Below are positions 48,124-56,493 of a DNA stretch of 64,000 bases, in pieces. Source of the stretch: Thalassotalea loyana. Its GTDB lineage: Bacteria; Pseudomonadota; Gammaproteobacteria; Enterobacterales; Alteromonadaceae. Position numbers and translations under genes: made by a program. The stretch spans positions 372,001-436,000 of the forward strand of contig NZ_BSSV01000002.1 of NCBI RefSeq assembly GCF_030161435.1, read 5' to 3'. The number at the start of each line of letters is the position of its first letter. Positions within the stretch are counted from its first letter, which is position 1. The notes beneath the pieces are model-generated. The model worked only from the letters and a program-made list of their open reading frames with translations. It searched no databases and had not been told where the DNA came from.

Positions 48124-49353
48124 TTAGCTAACAGCCCATTTTTCTGACTGTTTGGTCAAGGTAGGCATATGAGATTTCTCACCTAACGCTTGTTTGATCA
48201 TTAATTGTTTTGCTGGTTTTATTTGATTCAAAATATCTAAACCAAACCCACGCAATGTTTGTAATGGTAATGGTAAAGGTGAAAACACTTGTTTAATCGC
48301 TTCCATCGCGCTGATCATTTCAATCGCATCGTTTTTACGCCAACGTGCGAATGCTTTTAATGCAACGTGCGCATCAATGTCAGTAAGCTGGTTGCTGTTC
48401 ACTAAGTCGGCAAAGCTATCGGCTAATGCTACTGCGTCAATAATACCGAGATTAACGCCTTGGCCCGCCAGCGGGTGAATGGTATGTGCCGCATCACCAA
48501 TTAAGATCGCGCGATCTTTGATAAAGTCTCGAGCTAAACGCATCTTTAACGGGTAACTATAACGCTGACTCGCTAAGGTTAACTGGCCTAATTTACCGTC
48601 GCTTGCCGCGGTGATTTCTTTACCGAACTCTTCAGCAGCTAAGCCTTGTAAACGCTCAGCATCGTTAGGGTTTGTTGACCACACAATAGAGTAACTGCCT
48701 TCTTCGTATAACGGCAAAAAGGCTAATGGACCTGTCGGTAAAAAGACCTGCCAAGCGGTTGGTTTTAGTGCTTGTTCAGTTTTCACCGTTGCAACTAACG
48801 CGTGGTGATCATAATCCCTGAAGGTTAATGGCATATCTAACTGGCTTCGTAACCACGAATTAGCGCCGTCTGCACCAATAATAAAGCTAGCGACAATTGG
48901 CATTTGTCCTTCAAAGCTAGCAAACACCTCATTTTCACCAACGCCAATCGACGCAATTTTTTGATTAATAAACGCAATGCCAGAATCTTGTTGGGCTTTT
49001 TGCCATAACGCTGTGCGAATAACGTTGTTTTCGATAATCGCGCCAAGGTTGTCTTTATTTACATCGTCTGCGTCAAAATCGAGTTTACCGCCAGCCGATT
49101 TATCCCAAATATGCATCGCTTGGTATGGCTTATGGCGCAAGTTAGTGATCAACGACCACACATCCAAGTTCTTAAAGACTTGCTCACTGGCTTGGTTAAT
49201 GGCACTCACACGTACGTCAGGCTCTGCCGTTAACTCGTTAGGTGAAGTATCATCAACAATGGCAACCGATAGGTTTGATAGCTTTCTCACAGCCAGTGCC
49301 AGCGTTAAGCCAACCATGCCACCACCAACAATTAATAAATCGTACTTTTGCAT
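48124..49353 (-). CDS. ubiI: FAD-dependent ubiquinone biosynthesis hydroxylase (UbiI/VisC)
   Basis: 409 residues of the UbiH/UbiI/UbiF flavoprotein family, which hydroxylates the ubiquinone ring. The N-terminal dinucleotide motif is L-I-V-G-G-G-M-V-G; a D-G-A-N-S-W-L-R motif and the late FAD motif I-L-I-G-D-A-A-H-T-I-H-P-L-A-G-Q-G are present. The assignment as UbiI (C5 hydroxylase) rather than UbiH rests on position, since E. coli has ygfB-pepP-ubiH-ubiI followed by gcvTHP. It follows ubiH by 20 bases. Confidence 0.92.
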   Translation of the reverse strand: MQKYDLLIVGGGMVGLTLALAVRKLSNLSVAIVDDTSPNELTAEPDVRVSAINQASEQVFKNLDVWSLITNLRHKPYQAMHIWDKSAGGKLDFDADDVNKDNLGAIIENNVIRTALWQKAQQDSGIAFINQKIASIGVGENEVFASFEGQMPIVASFIIGADGANSWLRSQLDMPLTFRDYDHHALVATVKTEQALKPTAWQVFLPTGPLAFLPLYEEGSYSIVWSTNPNDAERLQGLAAEEFGKEITAASDGKLGQLTLASQRYSYPLKMRLARDFIKDRAILIGDAAHTIHPLAGQGVNLGIIDAVALADSFADLVNSNQLTDIDAHVALKAFARWRKNDAIEMISAMEAIKQVFSPLPLPLQTLRGFGLDILNQIKPAKQLMIKQALGEKSHMPTLTKQSEKWAVS

Positions 49354-49373
49354 CTTCGACGTCTTGTGTTTCG

Positions 49374-50570
49374 TTAATAACCCATCGTTTTAGCAACGAA
49401 AGGTTGTTTAATACAGTTAAAGTAATTGAGCGCTTTTAGGCCAATATTTCGACCAGCAATTAATGGCGGTAACTCATTCGAGAATAAAGTCACTAAGGAG
49501 TCAGTTAAACCAATCACCTGCTGATGATCTTGTCGCCTTTTCGCTTGATAGTGTTGTAGCAAACTTAACGAGCCAATGTCTTGATCATTATCAATAGCTG
49601 CGCCAATCATCTGCGCTAAATCTTTGGTGTCTCGAAGTCCTAGGTTAAATCCTTGGCCCGCGATTGGATGAATCGTATGCGACGCATTGCCCACTAATAT
49701 AGTGCGATGATAAACCTGCTCATTCGCTTGAATTAAATTCAGTGGGTAAATAAATCGCTGGCCTACTTGCGTGATCTCACCCAGCCAACCACCAAACGCT
49801 TCATATAGCGCTTGCTTAAATTCAACATCATTTAACTGAGAAATCGTTTGCGCTTGCTCTGGGTTTAATGTCCATACCAAAGAGCACCTATCTTTAGACA
49901 GCGGCAGCATGGCCAATGGACCATTCGGTGTGAACCGTTCAAACGCGACATTTTGATGTTTCTTTGCCGTACTGACGTTAGCGATAACGGCCGATTGTTG
50001 GTATGACTTTGACGTGGTATCAATACCTGCTGACTGACGAACAACAGAATGGCCACCGTCACAACCCAAGAGAAGTTTCGCCGTGATTGAGGTTTGATTA
50101 TCTAACGTGATTGACACCTGCTGCGCTTGGTAGTCAACCTGCTCAATAGATTGCGGGCAAAACCAGGTAATATTGTCGTACTGACTCAGCTCTTGATGTA
50201 TCGCTTTACCAATCAACGCCATTTCAATGACGACGCCAAGGGCAGAGACATTATGCTCATGAGCATAAATACGTGCTTTACCGTAATTGCCTTTGTCAGA
50301 AATATGAATCGTTTCAATCGGTGTTGCAGCAGATTTCATATGCTGCCAAACATCTAGCTCAGCAAGGTAACTCACACTTTGATGAGAAAGCGCGAGCACG
50401 CGATCATCAAAGTTTAAGCTTGGCGTGTTATTAATCGGTGCATTTTCTACTATCGCAATGCTGAGCCTTTTTGTAGGCTCTTGAGTCAACTGCGATAAAC
50501 TCAATGCGGTTAGCGCGCCAGACAAGCCACCGCCTGAGATTACAATATCGAACGCGCTTGTTGTTGCCAT
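49374..50570 (-). CDS. ubiH: FAD-dependent ubiquinone biosynthesis hydroxylase UbiH
   Basis: 398 residues, paralogous to the next gene. FAD motifs are V-I-S-G-G-G-L-S-G near the start and L-V-G-N-A-S-H-T-I-H-P-I-A-G-Q-G near residue 295; the C-D-G-G-H-S-V-V-R motif lies in between. UbiH hydroxylates carbon 6 of the ring. It follows pepP after 9 bases, in the standard order. Confidence 0.93.
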   Translation of the reverse strand: MATTSAFDIVISGGGLSGALTALSLSQLTQEPTKRLSIAIVENAPINNTPSLNFDDRVLALSHQSVSYLAELDVWQHMKSAATPIETIHISDKGNYGKARIYAHEHNVSALGVVIEMALIGKAIHQELSQYDNITWFCPQSIEQVDYQAQQVSITLDNQTSITAKLLLGCDGGHSVVRQSAGIDTTSKSYQQSAVIANVSTAKKHQNVAFERFTPNGPLAMLPLSKDRCSLVWTLNPEQAQTISQLNDVEFKQALYEAFGGWLGEITQVGQRFIYPLNLIQANEQVYHRTILVGNASHTIHPIAGQGFNLGLRDTKDLAQMIGAAIDNDQDIGSLSLLQHYQAKRRQDHQQVIGLTDSLVTLFSNELPPLIAGRNIGLKALNYFNCIKQPFVAKTMGY

Positions 50571-50579
50571 AATACTCGC

Positions 50580-51908
50580 CTATTTACCTTCCGCCATTAA
50601 TGCTTCAATCGCCTCAATCGTTTTAGGCACACCTAATGAGAAATTCTCAAAGCCCGTTTCAGTGACCACTACGTTATCTTCGATTCGAATACCAATACCT
50701 CGGTATTTTTCATCTACTTCAGCGTCTAATGGAATGTATAAACCTGGCTCTATTGTCATGATCATACCCGGTTCAAACGCTCGGTTTTGGCGTCGATCTT
50801 CGTCGATGTCGTAATCACCCACGTCATGAACATCCAATCCTAACCAGTGGCCTAAACCGTGGATAAAGTATTTTTTACAGGCCTTTTCTTCCATTAAGGT
50901 GTCAAAGTCGCCCGTTAAAATACCCAGCTCTAGTAAACCTTTGGTCAATACTTGGTGAACAATATCGTTAAGTTCAGCGAAGCTTACCCCTGGTTTGATA
51001 GCGTCAATCGAAGCAATTTGCGCGTCGAGTACTAATTGATAAATCTCTTTTTGCGCCGGAGTAAACTTACCGTTTACTGGGAATGTGCGTGTGATATCAG
51101 CGGCGTAGCCTTCTAATTCGCCACCAGCATCAATTAAAAGTAACTCATTGTCATTTAATGCTTCGCTGTTATCGGTGTAATGCAAAATATTAGCATTATC
51201 GCCACCAGCGACAATTGAGCCATACGCAGGATGACGAGCACCGTTGAAGGCAAATTCATGATGAATTTCCGCTTCAATTTGGTATTCAAACATGCCCACT
51301 TTACAGCTTCTCATTGCACGTACATGTGCATTAGCTGAGATGTCATTTGCTTTGCGCATCACGTCTAATTCAGCGCTTGATTTAATCAGTCGCATTTCCG
51401 CTAACATGCTTGAGCAATCAATTAATTGGCTTGGCGCTTTATCACCTGCTTTGACACCTGACTTAACTTGGCTCAACCAATCAAAAATTTGTGCGTCAAA
51501 GCCGTCGTTTTCATTATGAATCGTATATAAAGACGACTTGTGCTTGAGCATTTCGATCACTTCTTCGTCAACATGCTCTAACGTGAAGGTTTGATCAAAT
51601 GCATACGTTTCTTTTGCTAATTCTGCACCAACACGGCGACCATGCCACACTTCTTGTAACGGATCTTTATCGCGACAGAATAAAGTCGATTGTCCCTGGC
51701 CTAAGGCATTTTTCACCAAGACCAATAGTGCTTCAGGCTCGTTAAAGCCCGTTAAGTAAAAGAAATTTTTGTTTTGGCAAAATGGAAATTCAGTGTCATT
51801 ACTGCGTGTTACTTCTTCACCTGCACAGAAAATAGCAATGGAGTTAAGCTCCATTTGGTCAATAAAGCAGGCTCTACGAGCAACAAATTCTTGTACATCA
51901 ATCAACAT
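50580..51908 (-). CDS. pepP: Xaa-Pro aminopeptidase
   Basis: 442 residues. A dinuclear-metal aminopeptidase that removes N-terminal residues preceding proline. The creatinase-like N-terminal domain includes F-P-F-C-Q-N-K-N-F-F-Y-L-T-G. The pita-bread domain has D-A-G-G-E-L-E-G-Y-A-A-D-I-T-R-T-F-P, H-G-L-G-H-W-L-G-L-D-V-H-D and E-P-G-L-Y-I, with the metal ligands. It lies 12 bases after ygfB. Confidence 0.96.
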   Translation of the reverse strand: MLIDVQEFVARRACFIDQMELNSIAIFCAGEEVTRSNDTEFPFCQNKNFFYLTGFNEPEALLVLVKNALGQGQSTLFCRDKDPLQEVWHGRRVGAELAKETYAFDQTFTLEHVDEEVIEMLKHKSSLYTIHNENDGFDAQIFDWLSQVKSGVKAGDKAPSQLIDCSSMLAEMRLIKSSAELDVMRKANDISANAHVRAMRSCKVGMFEYQIEAEIHHEFAFNGARHPAYGSIVAGGDNANILHYTDNSEALNDNELLLIDAGGELEGYAADITRTFPVNGKFTPAQKEIYQLVLDAQIASIDAIKPGVSFAELNDIVHQVLTKGLLELGILTGDFDTLMEEKACKKYFIHGLGHWLGLDVHDVGDYDIDEDRRQNRAFEPGMIMTIEPGLYIPLDAEVDEKYRGIGIRIEDNVVVTETGFENFSLGVPKTIEAIEALMAEGK

Positions 51909-51920
51909 AATTAACTCTTA

Positions 51921-52490
51921 TTAATGTAATGTTTTATTCGGGCTTTTTTGTTCTGGTGCGCTACCTAATTCTGAAAAAATTAATAGCGACGATATACGTA
52001 CATACTCTTCAATTTCAAAAAAAGCTTGCTCGCCCTCTTCATCTTCGTCAACTTCTGTTGATAAATTGGCAATTTCAGCAAAATCTGCAATCACTTCTTT
52101 AACTTCTTCAGACGCGATATCAGATTTTTGATGTTGCATACCAAAACCTAAGTTAAAGCCTTGTACCCAATGTCCTAATCCGGCACTACGTTGGGCAAGC
52201 GATTCGTCATCGTCTGGTAGTAATAAGCTAAAACCGTACGAATCGTCTAATAATTTTTGCCAGATCTCGCTGTATACAGACTGCAAGCTTGATGTCAGTG
52301 TGGCACTAAATTTTTCGCCGTTATTAAATGCATCAGCAAGTAAGTCTAAGTAACTTGCTTCATCAAATTCATAACCAGCAGAAATTAACCCCGTTAAAAA
52401 GCCATGAAGCTCACTGGCATGAGCAATAACATCTTGGGTAGAAATAACAGATTGAAGGGTGGAAAAATCAATTGCGTGTGCTGAACTCAT
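51921..52490 (-). CDS. ygfB: YgfB/UPF0149 family protein
   Basis: 189 residues of the UPF0149 (YecA/YgfB) family: H-A-S-E-L-H-G-F-L-T-G-L-I-S-A-G near 25, and G-L-G-H-W-V-Q-G-F-N-L-G-F-G near 105 are the key motifs. The exact biochemical function is unclear. It lies in its usual place before pepP. The ATG at 52490 is preferred to a TTG two codons earlier. Confidence 0.93.
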   Translation of the reverse strand: MSSAHAIDFSTLQSVISTQDVIAHASELHGFLTGLISAGYEFDEASYLDLLADAFNNGEKFSATLTSSLQSVYSEIWQKLLDDSYGFSLLLPDDDESLAQRSAGLGHWVQGFNLGFGMQHQKSDIASEEVKEVIADFAEIANLSTEVDEDEEGEQAFFEIEEYVRISSLLIFSELGSAPEQKSPNKTLH

Positions 52491-52679
52491 AGTCAACTTC
52501 TTTCTTTTGAAAAATTGGCACTATCCTACACTTATTCATGCCTTGGGGCTAGAATTATCATGTTAACCTATTGCATAGTTTTTGCTGCCTCGTTATAGTG
52601 CACTATTAACGGTAACATTCCGTTTTTCTTCGGTTTATTTAGCTAACTTTACCCAATTTCGTATAAAGAATAATCAATA

Positions 52680-52991
52680 ATGAAATCACAGTGCTTAGAA
52701 GTTGAAATCGCTGGTAAAAAATTAAAGATAGCTTGCCCTGTTGGCGAAGAGTCTGCGCTTTTAAAATCTGCCCAAGATTTAACCAGTCGTTTGGAAAAAG
52801 CTCAACAATCTAACCCAACCGCGAAAACTGAAAATCTTCTTCTAATGATCGCCTTAAACTTAACCAATGAGCTAATCTCATTAAAAGCTGAAATGGTGCA
52901 AGAACGCGTTGACACACAAGAAAAAATTGCCTTGTTACAGTCAACTATCGAGCAAGCGATCAACGATTCTCAAAATAAAAAAGCAGGTTAA
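52680..52991 (+). CDS. zapA: Cell division protein ZapA
   Basis: 103 residues. ZapA binds and bundles FtsZ at mid-cell. The N-terminal domain (V-E-I-A-G-K-K-L-K-I-A-C-P-V-G-E-E) is followed by a C-terminal coiled coil rich in Glu, Gln and Lys. It is divergent from ygfB and just upstream of 6S RNA, the standard gammaproteobacterial arrangement. Confidence 0.93.
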   Translation: MKSQCLEVEIAGKKLKIACPVGEESALLKSAQDLTSRLEKAQQSNPTAKTENLLLMIALNLTNELISLKAEMVQERVDTQEKIALLQSTIEQAINDSQNKKAG

Positions 52992-53112
52992 TTCGTTAAC
53001 CGTTTGACAGCTTTTTGAGCAAAATGAATCGTTTGCCTACTTCTTAGATAATTTTTGTCTAGCGAATAATCGATTGGTTACAATTATTAGTTTTCATGGC
53101 TTGTACATCGGC

Positions 53113-53118
53113 TATAAT
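53113..53118 (+). promoter_or_regulatory. -10 box of 6S RNA promoter
   Basis: A perfect TATAAT seven bases before the inferred 6S RNA start; no good -35 hexamer at 17-bp spacing. Confidence 0.6.
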
Positions 53119-53124
53119 AGCTGT

Positions 53125-53312
53125 CAGAGCCTCTCGAAATTCTCGTGTGTTGACTATGTCCCCGAGCCGATAAGTTTTACCTAAGGAATTTCAGCTTTTG
53201 CTATTGAGCATGCTCGACTCGTATCGAGAAGCCTACGGTGAATGCGCAAGTTCCGCCTTGAACCACGGTGTTCAAGGGCTAACGTTAGCTGCGGTGTTTT
53301 GGGAGCGCTCCA
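53125..53312 (+). ncRNA. ssrS: 6S RNA
   Basis: A regulator that mimics an open promoter and binds sigma-70 RNA polymerase. The conserved core reads GTCCCCGAGCCGATA near 53158, then GAGCATGCTCGAC near 53205 and CCTTGAACCACGGTGTTCAAG near 53257, all closely like E. coli 6S. The two ends pair (GAGC-CTCTCGAAA at 53127-53139 with TTTTGGGAG-C-GCTC at about 53297-53310), closing the long stem. A TATAAT at 53113-53118 provides the -10 box. The exact ends are estimates. It follows zapA as expected, but ygfA, which usually follows it, is absent; murI comes next. Confidence 0.92.
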
Positions 53313-53390
53313 TAAATTCTCTTCTGATTGCTTTACATCTTTATCAAAAAACCATATAACTCCCAGTGTTATTAACACTGATCATGCCGT

Positions 53391-54227
53391 ATGTCTGAAC
53401 TAAAACCTGTAATTGTTCCCGCTCAACACGAATTACCAATTGGTATATTCGATTCTGGCATTGGTGGACTTTCAATTGCGCAATCGATCAAGCAAGAATT
53501 ACCCAATGAGCATTTCATTTATGTCGCCGATAATTTAAATGCGCCTTACGGGGAAAAAAGCGATCAGTTCATTCGACAACGTGTTATCGAGATTGGTGAG
53601 TTTTTATCTGCGCATCCCGTAAAAGCGATTGTTGTTGCCTGCAATACGGCTACCGTTACCGCAATCAGTGCGTTAAGAGAAACACTTTCTATTCCGATTA
53701 TTGGTGTTGAGCCAGCCATAAAACCTGCGGCAAGTAATAGCCTCAATAAAAAAGTTGGCGTACTAGTTACGCAAGCAACCGCGAGTACTCAGCGTTTACA
53801 TGATTTAATTCACACCCATGCAACAGGTGCTGACATTTATATTCAGCCATGTCCTGGTTTAGTCGAATCAATCGAAAAACTAGGAGATCATCGCGCCGAA
53901 ATAGATGATTTGCTTAAAGGCTACATGCAAGGATTTATTGAAGAACAAGTTGATACCGTTGTTTTAGGCTGCACCCATTACCCGTTAATTCGTTCATTAA
54001 TTGAGAAGAATCTTCCGGCGCATGTTGACGTTATCGATACGGCAAAACCGGTAACAGCACAACTTGCTCGAAAGCTTTCCGAACACCATTTATTAGCCAC
54101 TACTTCCAATAGTGATCTAGACGATGTGTTTTACACGTCAGCTTGTAATCACACCTTAGCGAAAAAGATAGAAGAGTTGTGGCAACATTCAGCAAATGTG
54201 CTTCCGCTCGTCTGCGATCCTTCATAA
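53391..54227 (+). CDS. murI: Glutamate racemase
   Basis: 278 residues. It makes D-glutamate for peptidoglycan. The two catalytic cysteines lie in V-A-C-N-T-A-T-V (Cys84) and L-G-C-T-H-Y-P-L-I (Cys194), and the N-terminus has I-G-I-F-D-S-G-I-G-G-L-S. The start lacks a strong ribosome-binding site. It lies where ygfA is found in relatives. Confidence 0.96.
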   Translation: MSELKPVIVPAQHELPIGIFDSGIGGLSIAQSIKQELPNEHFIYVADNLNAPYGEKSDQFIRQRVIEIGEFLSAHPVKAIVVACNTATVTAISALRETLSIPIIGVEPAIKPAASNSLNKKVGVLVTQATASTQRLHDLIHTHATGADIYIQPCPGLVESIEKLGDHRAEIDDLLKGYMQGFIEEQVDTVVLGCTHYPLIRSLIEKNLPAHVDVIDTAKPVTAQLARKLSEHHLLATTSNSDLDDVFYTSACNHTLAKKIEELWQHSANVLPLVCDPS

Positions 54228-54312
54228 AGATCCGTCATTAGAAATCATTTAGCCGTCTAGACGTAAAAAAGCTAGTAAAAAATTAATTATGGCGTTAGAA
54301 TTGCAGAAAATT

Positions 54313-54348
54313 TTGACCATACTTAGACATCTGTACGTATACACGTGC
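54313..54348 (+). promoter_or_regulatory. metK promoter with MetJ-like boxes
   Basis: A -35-like TTGACC at 54313 and a -10-like GTATAC at 54337 overlap three consecutive 8-base boxes: AGACATCT (7 of 8 to AGACGTCT), GTACGTAT and ACACGTGC (5 of 8 each). Tandem boxes of this type are operators for MetJ, which represses metK when SAM is plentiful. Confidence 0.6.
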
Positions 54349-54371
54349 AATTTGTTACTGAATGAGGTTTT

Positions 54372-55559
54372 ATGACAACTCACTTATTTACTTCAGAATC
54401 TGTATCTGAAGGTCATCCAGATAAAATTGCTGATCAAATTTCTGATGCAGTATTAGATGCTATTATTGCCGAAGATAAGTTCGCGCGTGTAGCCTGTGAA
54501 ACTATGGTTAAAACAGGTGTTGCGATTATTTCAGGTGAAATTACAACTGAAGCTTGGGTTGATTTAGAAAAGATCACTCGTAAAGTTATCACGGACATCG
54601 GCTACACTTCATCTGAAGTTGGTTTCGACGGTGATACATGTGGCATCATGAACTTAATTGGTCAACAATCACCTGAGATTGCTCAAGGTGTTGACCGTGC
54701 TAAGCCAGAAGAGCAAGGCGCAGGCGACCAAGGGTTAATGTTTGGTTATGCAACCAATGAAACTCCTTCATTAATGCCAGCTCCACTATACTACTCTCAC
54801 CGCTTAGTTGAGCGTCAAGCTGAAATGCGTAAGCAAGGGATTTTACCGTGGTTACGTCCAGACGCTAAGTCACAAGTAACGTTCGTATACGAAGACGACA
54901 AGCCTGTAGCGATCGACGCTGTTGTATTATCAACACAGCACAACCCTGACATTTCTCAAGAAATGCTTCATGAAGCTGTGATGGAAAACATCATCAAGCA
55001 TGTATTACCAGAAGAGTTACTAACGGAAAACACCAAGTACTTTATTAACCCAACAGGTAAGTTTGTTATCGGTGGTCCGGTAGGCGATTGTGGTTTAACA
55101 GGTCGTAAGATTATTGTTGATACCTACGGTGGTATGGCTCGTCACGGTGGTGGTGCTTTCTCTGGTAAAGATCCTTCGAAAGTTGACCGTAGTGCGGCAT
55201 ATGCTGGCCGTTACGTGGCAAAAAATATCGTTGCCGCTGGTTTAGCTGACCGTTGTGAAATCCAAGTGTCATACGCTATCGGTGTTGCTGAGCCAACATC
55301 AATTTCAGTTGAGACATTCGGCACAGGTAAAGTGACAAACGAAAAGCTAGTTGAACTCGTTCGCGAGCATTTCGACTTACGTCCATACGGCATTACTAAG
55401 ATGCTTGATTTATTACACCCAATGTACCGCGAAACAGCGGCATATGGTCACTTTGGTCGTGAACCGTATGAAATGACGGTTGGTAATGACACGTTTACCG
55501 CCTTCTCATGGGAGAAAACGGACAAAGCTGACGCATTACGAGCAGCGGCTGGTTTATAA
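54372..55559 (+). CDS. metK: S-adenosylmethionine synthetase
   Basis: 395 residues. It makes SAM from methionine and ATP. Signature motifs are [11 protein letters not shown] and [16 protein letters not shown]; the N-terminal [11 protein letters not shown] is typical. GAGG precedes the ATG. The MetJ-like boxes upstream suggest methionine-dependent control. Confidence 0.98.
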   Translation: MTTHLFTSESVSEGHPDKIADQISDAVLDAIIAEDKFARVACETMVKTGVAIISGEITTEAWVDLEKITRKVITDIGYTSSEVGFDGDTCGIMNLIGQQSPEIAQGVDRAKPEEQGAGDQGLMFGYATNETPSLMPAPLYYSHRLVERQAEMRKQGILPWLRPDAKSQVTFVYEDDKPVAIDAVVLSTQHNPDISQEMLHEAVMENIIKHVLPEELLTENTKYFINPTGKFVIGGPVGDCGLTGRKIIVDTYGGMARHGGGAFSGKDPSKVDRSAAYAGRYVAKNIVAAGLADRCEIQVSYAIGVAEPTSISVETFGTGKVTNEKLVELVREHFDLRPYGITKMLDLLHPMYRETAAYGHFGREPYEMTVGNDTFTAFSWEKTDKADALRAAAGL

Positions 55560-55571
55560 ACCAACATGATC

Positions 55572-56339
55572 TTAAGAAGGGGAGCGATTAGCTCCCTTTT
55601 TTTTCGCCATATGACGGTCGATATACCGTTGTATATCACCGTTGTCTTTTAGCTGTTTTATATGTTTATCAAGCAGTTCCTTTTCTTTAGTCAGCGCTTT
55701 TCGCAAAATAATATTCAATGGCACAACCGTAATCGGCTGTGGTGACTGATAGACTGTCTCATTGATAAAAAACGCGGAGTTAATCAAGTTCTTTGCATTA
55801 AACTCATTCATCACAGCATAGTCGCAACGTTGCTTAAATAGCATACGGAACATAGTGAGGTGGCTTGATGAATCTACCCGGTATAACCGCTTTTTATCGA
55901 TATAGGGCTGTAAGGTTGGATAAACAAAGCCTTTTCTCATGCATATGTATTCCTGCACATCGGGGCTTGATAATGAAAAGTCAGCTGGGAAAGGGTTAGG
56001 ACTGTATAGAAAACTTCGATGCTCTAACAAGGGTATTGTTGCGATCAGTTTATCTGGCTGAGACAACCAATGCTCACTGAGCATAATCATATCAGCAACC
56101 CCTTGATACATATATCCTTCACTGCGTTTTCTGCTGTTTGAGATATAGGTTACCTTTAACTGGTCGCTATCAATTAATGGTTGCAAAATATCAGGGATCA
56201 CACCTTTGTAGGCTTCACTTTGTTCATCAAAATACAAATAGGGTGCTGAGCCAGGGTAGTTAACAATAAACTTTAGTGGCTTAGATGCATTAGCGTAAAG
56301 TGTGACTAGCCCTAATAACATGATAACAATTACTCTCAT
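55572..56339 (-). CDS. Periplasmic solute-binding protein (SBP_bac_3-like)
   Basis: 255 residues with a signal peptide (ending near A-N-A-S). The mature part begins L-K-F-I-V-N-Y-P-G-S-A-P-Y-L-Y-F and has the two-lobe binding-protein pattern, including K-G-V-I-P-D-I-L-Q-P-L. No transport partners are nearby. The C-terminal residues (K-K-K-G-A-N-R-S-P-S) are encoded by the terminator of metK, so the tail is probably recruited sequence. It is a diverged relative of the protein at 772. Confidence 0.75.
   Translation of the reverse strand: MRVIVIMLLGLVTLYANASKPLKFIVNYPGSAPYLYFDEQSEAYKGVIPDILQPLIDSDQLKVTYISNSRKRSEGYMYQGVADMIMLSEHWLSQPDKLIATIPLLEHRSFLYSPNPFPADFSLSSPDVQEYICMRKGFVYPTLQPYIDKKRLYRVDSSSHLTMFRMLFKQRCDYAVMNEFNAKNLINSAFFINETVYQSPQPITVVPLNIILRKALTKEKELLDKHIKQLKDNGDIQRYIDRHMAKKKGANRSPS
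55580..55604 (+). terminator. Terminator of metK
   Basis: GGGAGC pairs with GCTCCC around GATTA, followed by eight T. The structure lies inside the last codons of the convergent solute-binding protein gene. Confidence 0.9.
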
Positions 56340-56441
56340 GTCACTAATCTTCTCTTATAAAAATTATTAAACATTTATTATTGAGTATAGAACAAGCTAA
56401 TCTTGGCTAAGTAAATTCATCAGTTAATAAAATTTAGTTAT

Positions 56442-56470
56442 AAAAAAAGCGTGTTAAAAACACGCTTTTT
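56442..56470 (-). terminator. Terminator of RND operon
   Basis: AAAAAGCGTGTT and its complement form a strong stem with a seven-T tail on the minus strand; on the plus strand five T are also present. Confidence 0.9.
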
Positions 56471-56493
56471 CGATTCAGTATGTCGCCATCTTG

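Noticed and set aside
53181-53378. Minus-strand frame of 65 codons
   Set aside because: It lies almost wholly within 6S RNA, whose structure explains the sequence.
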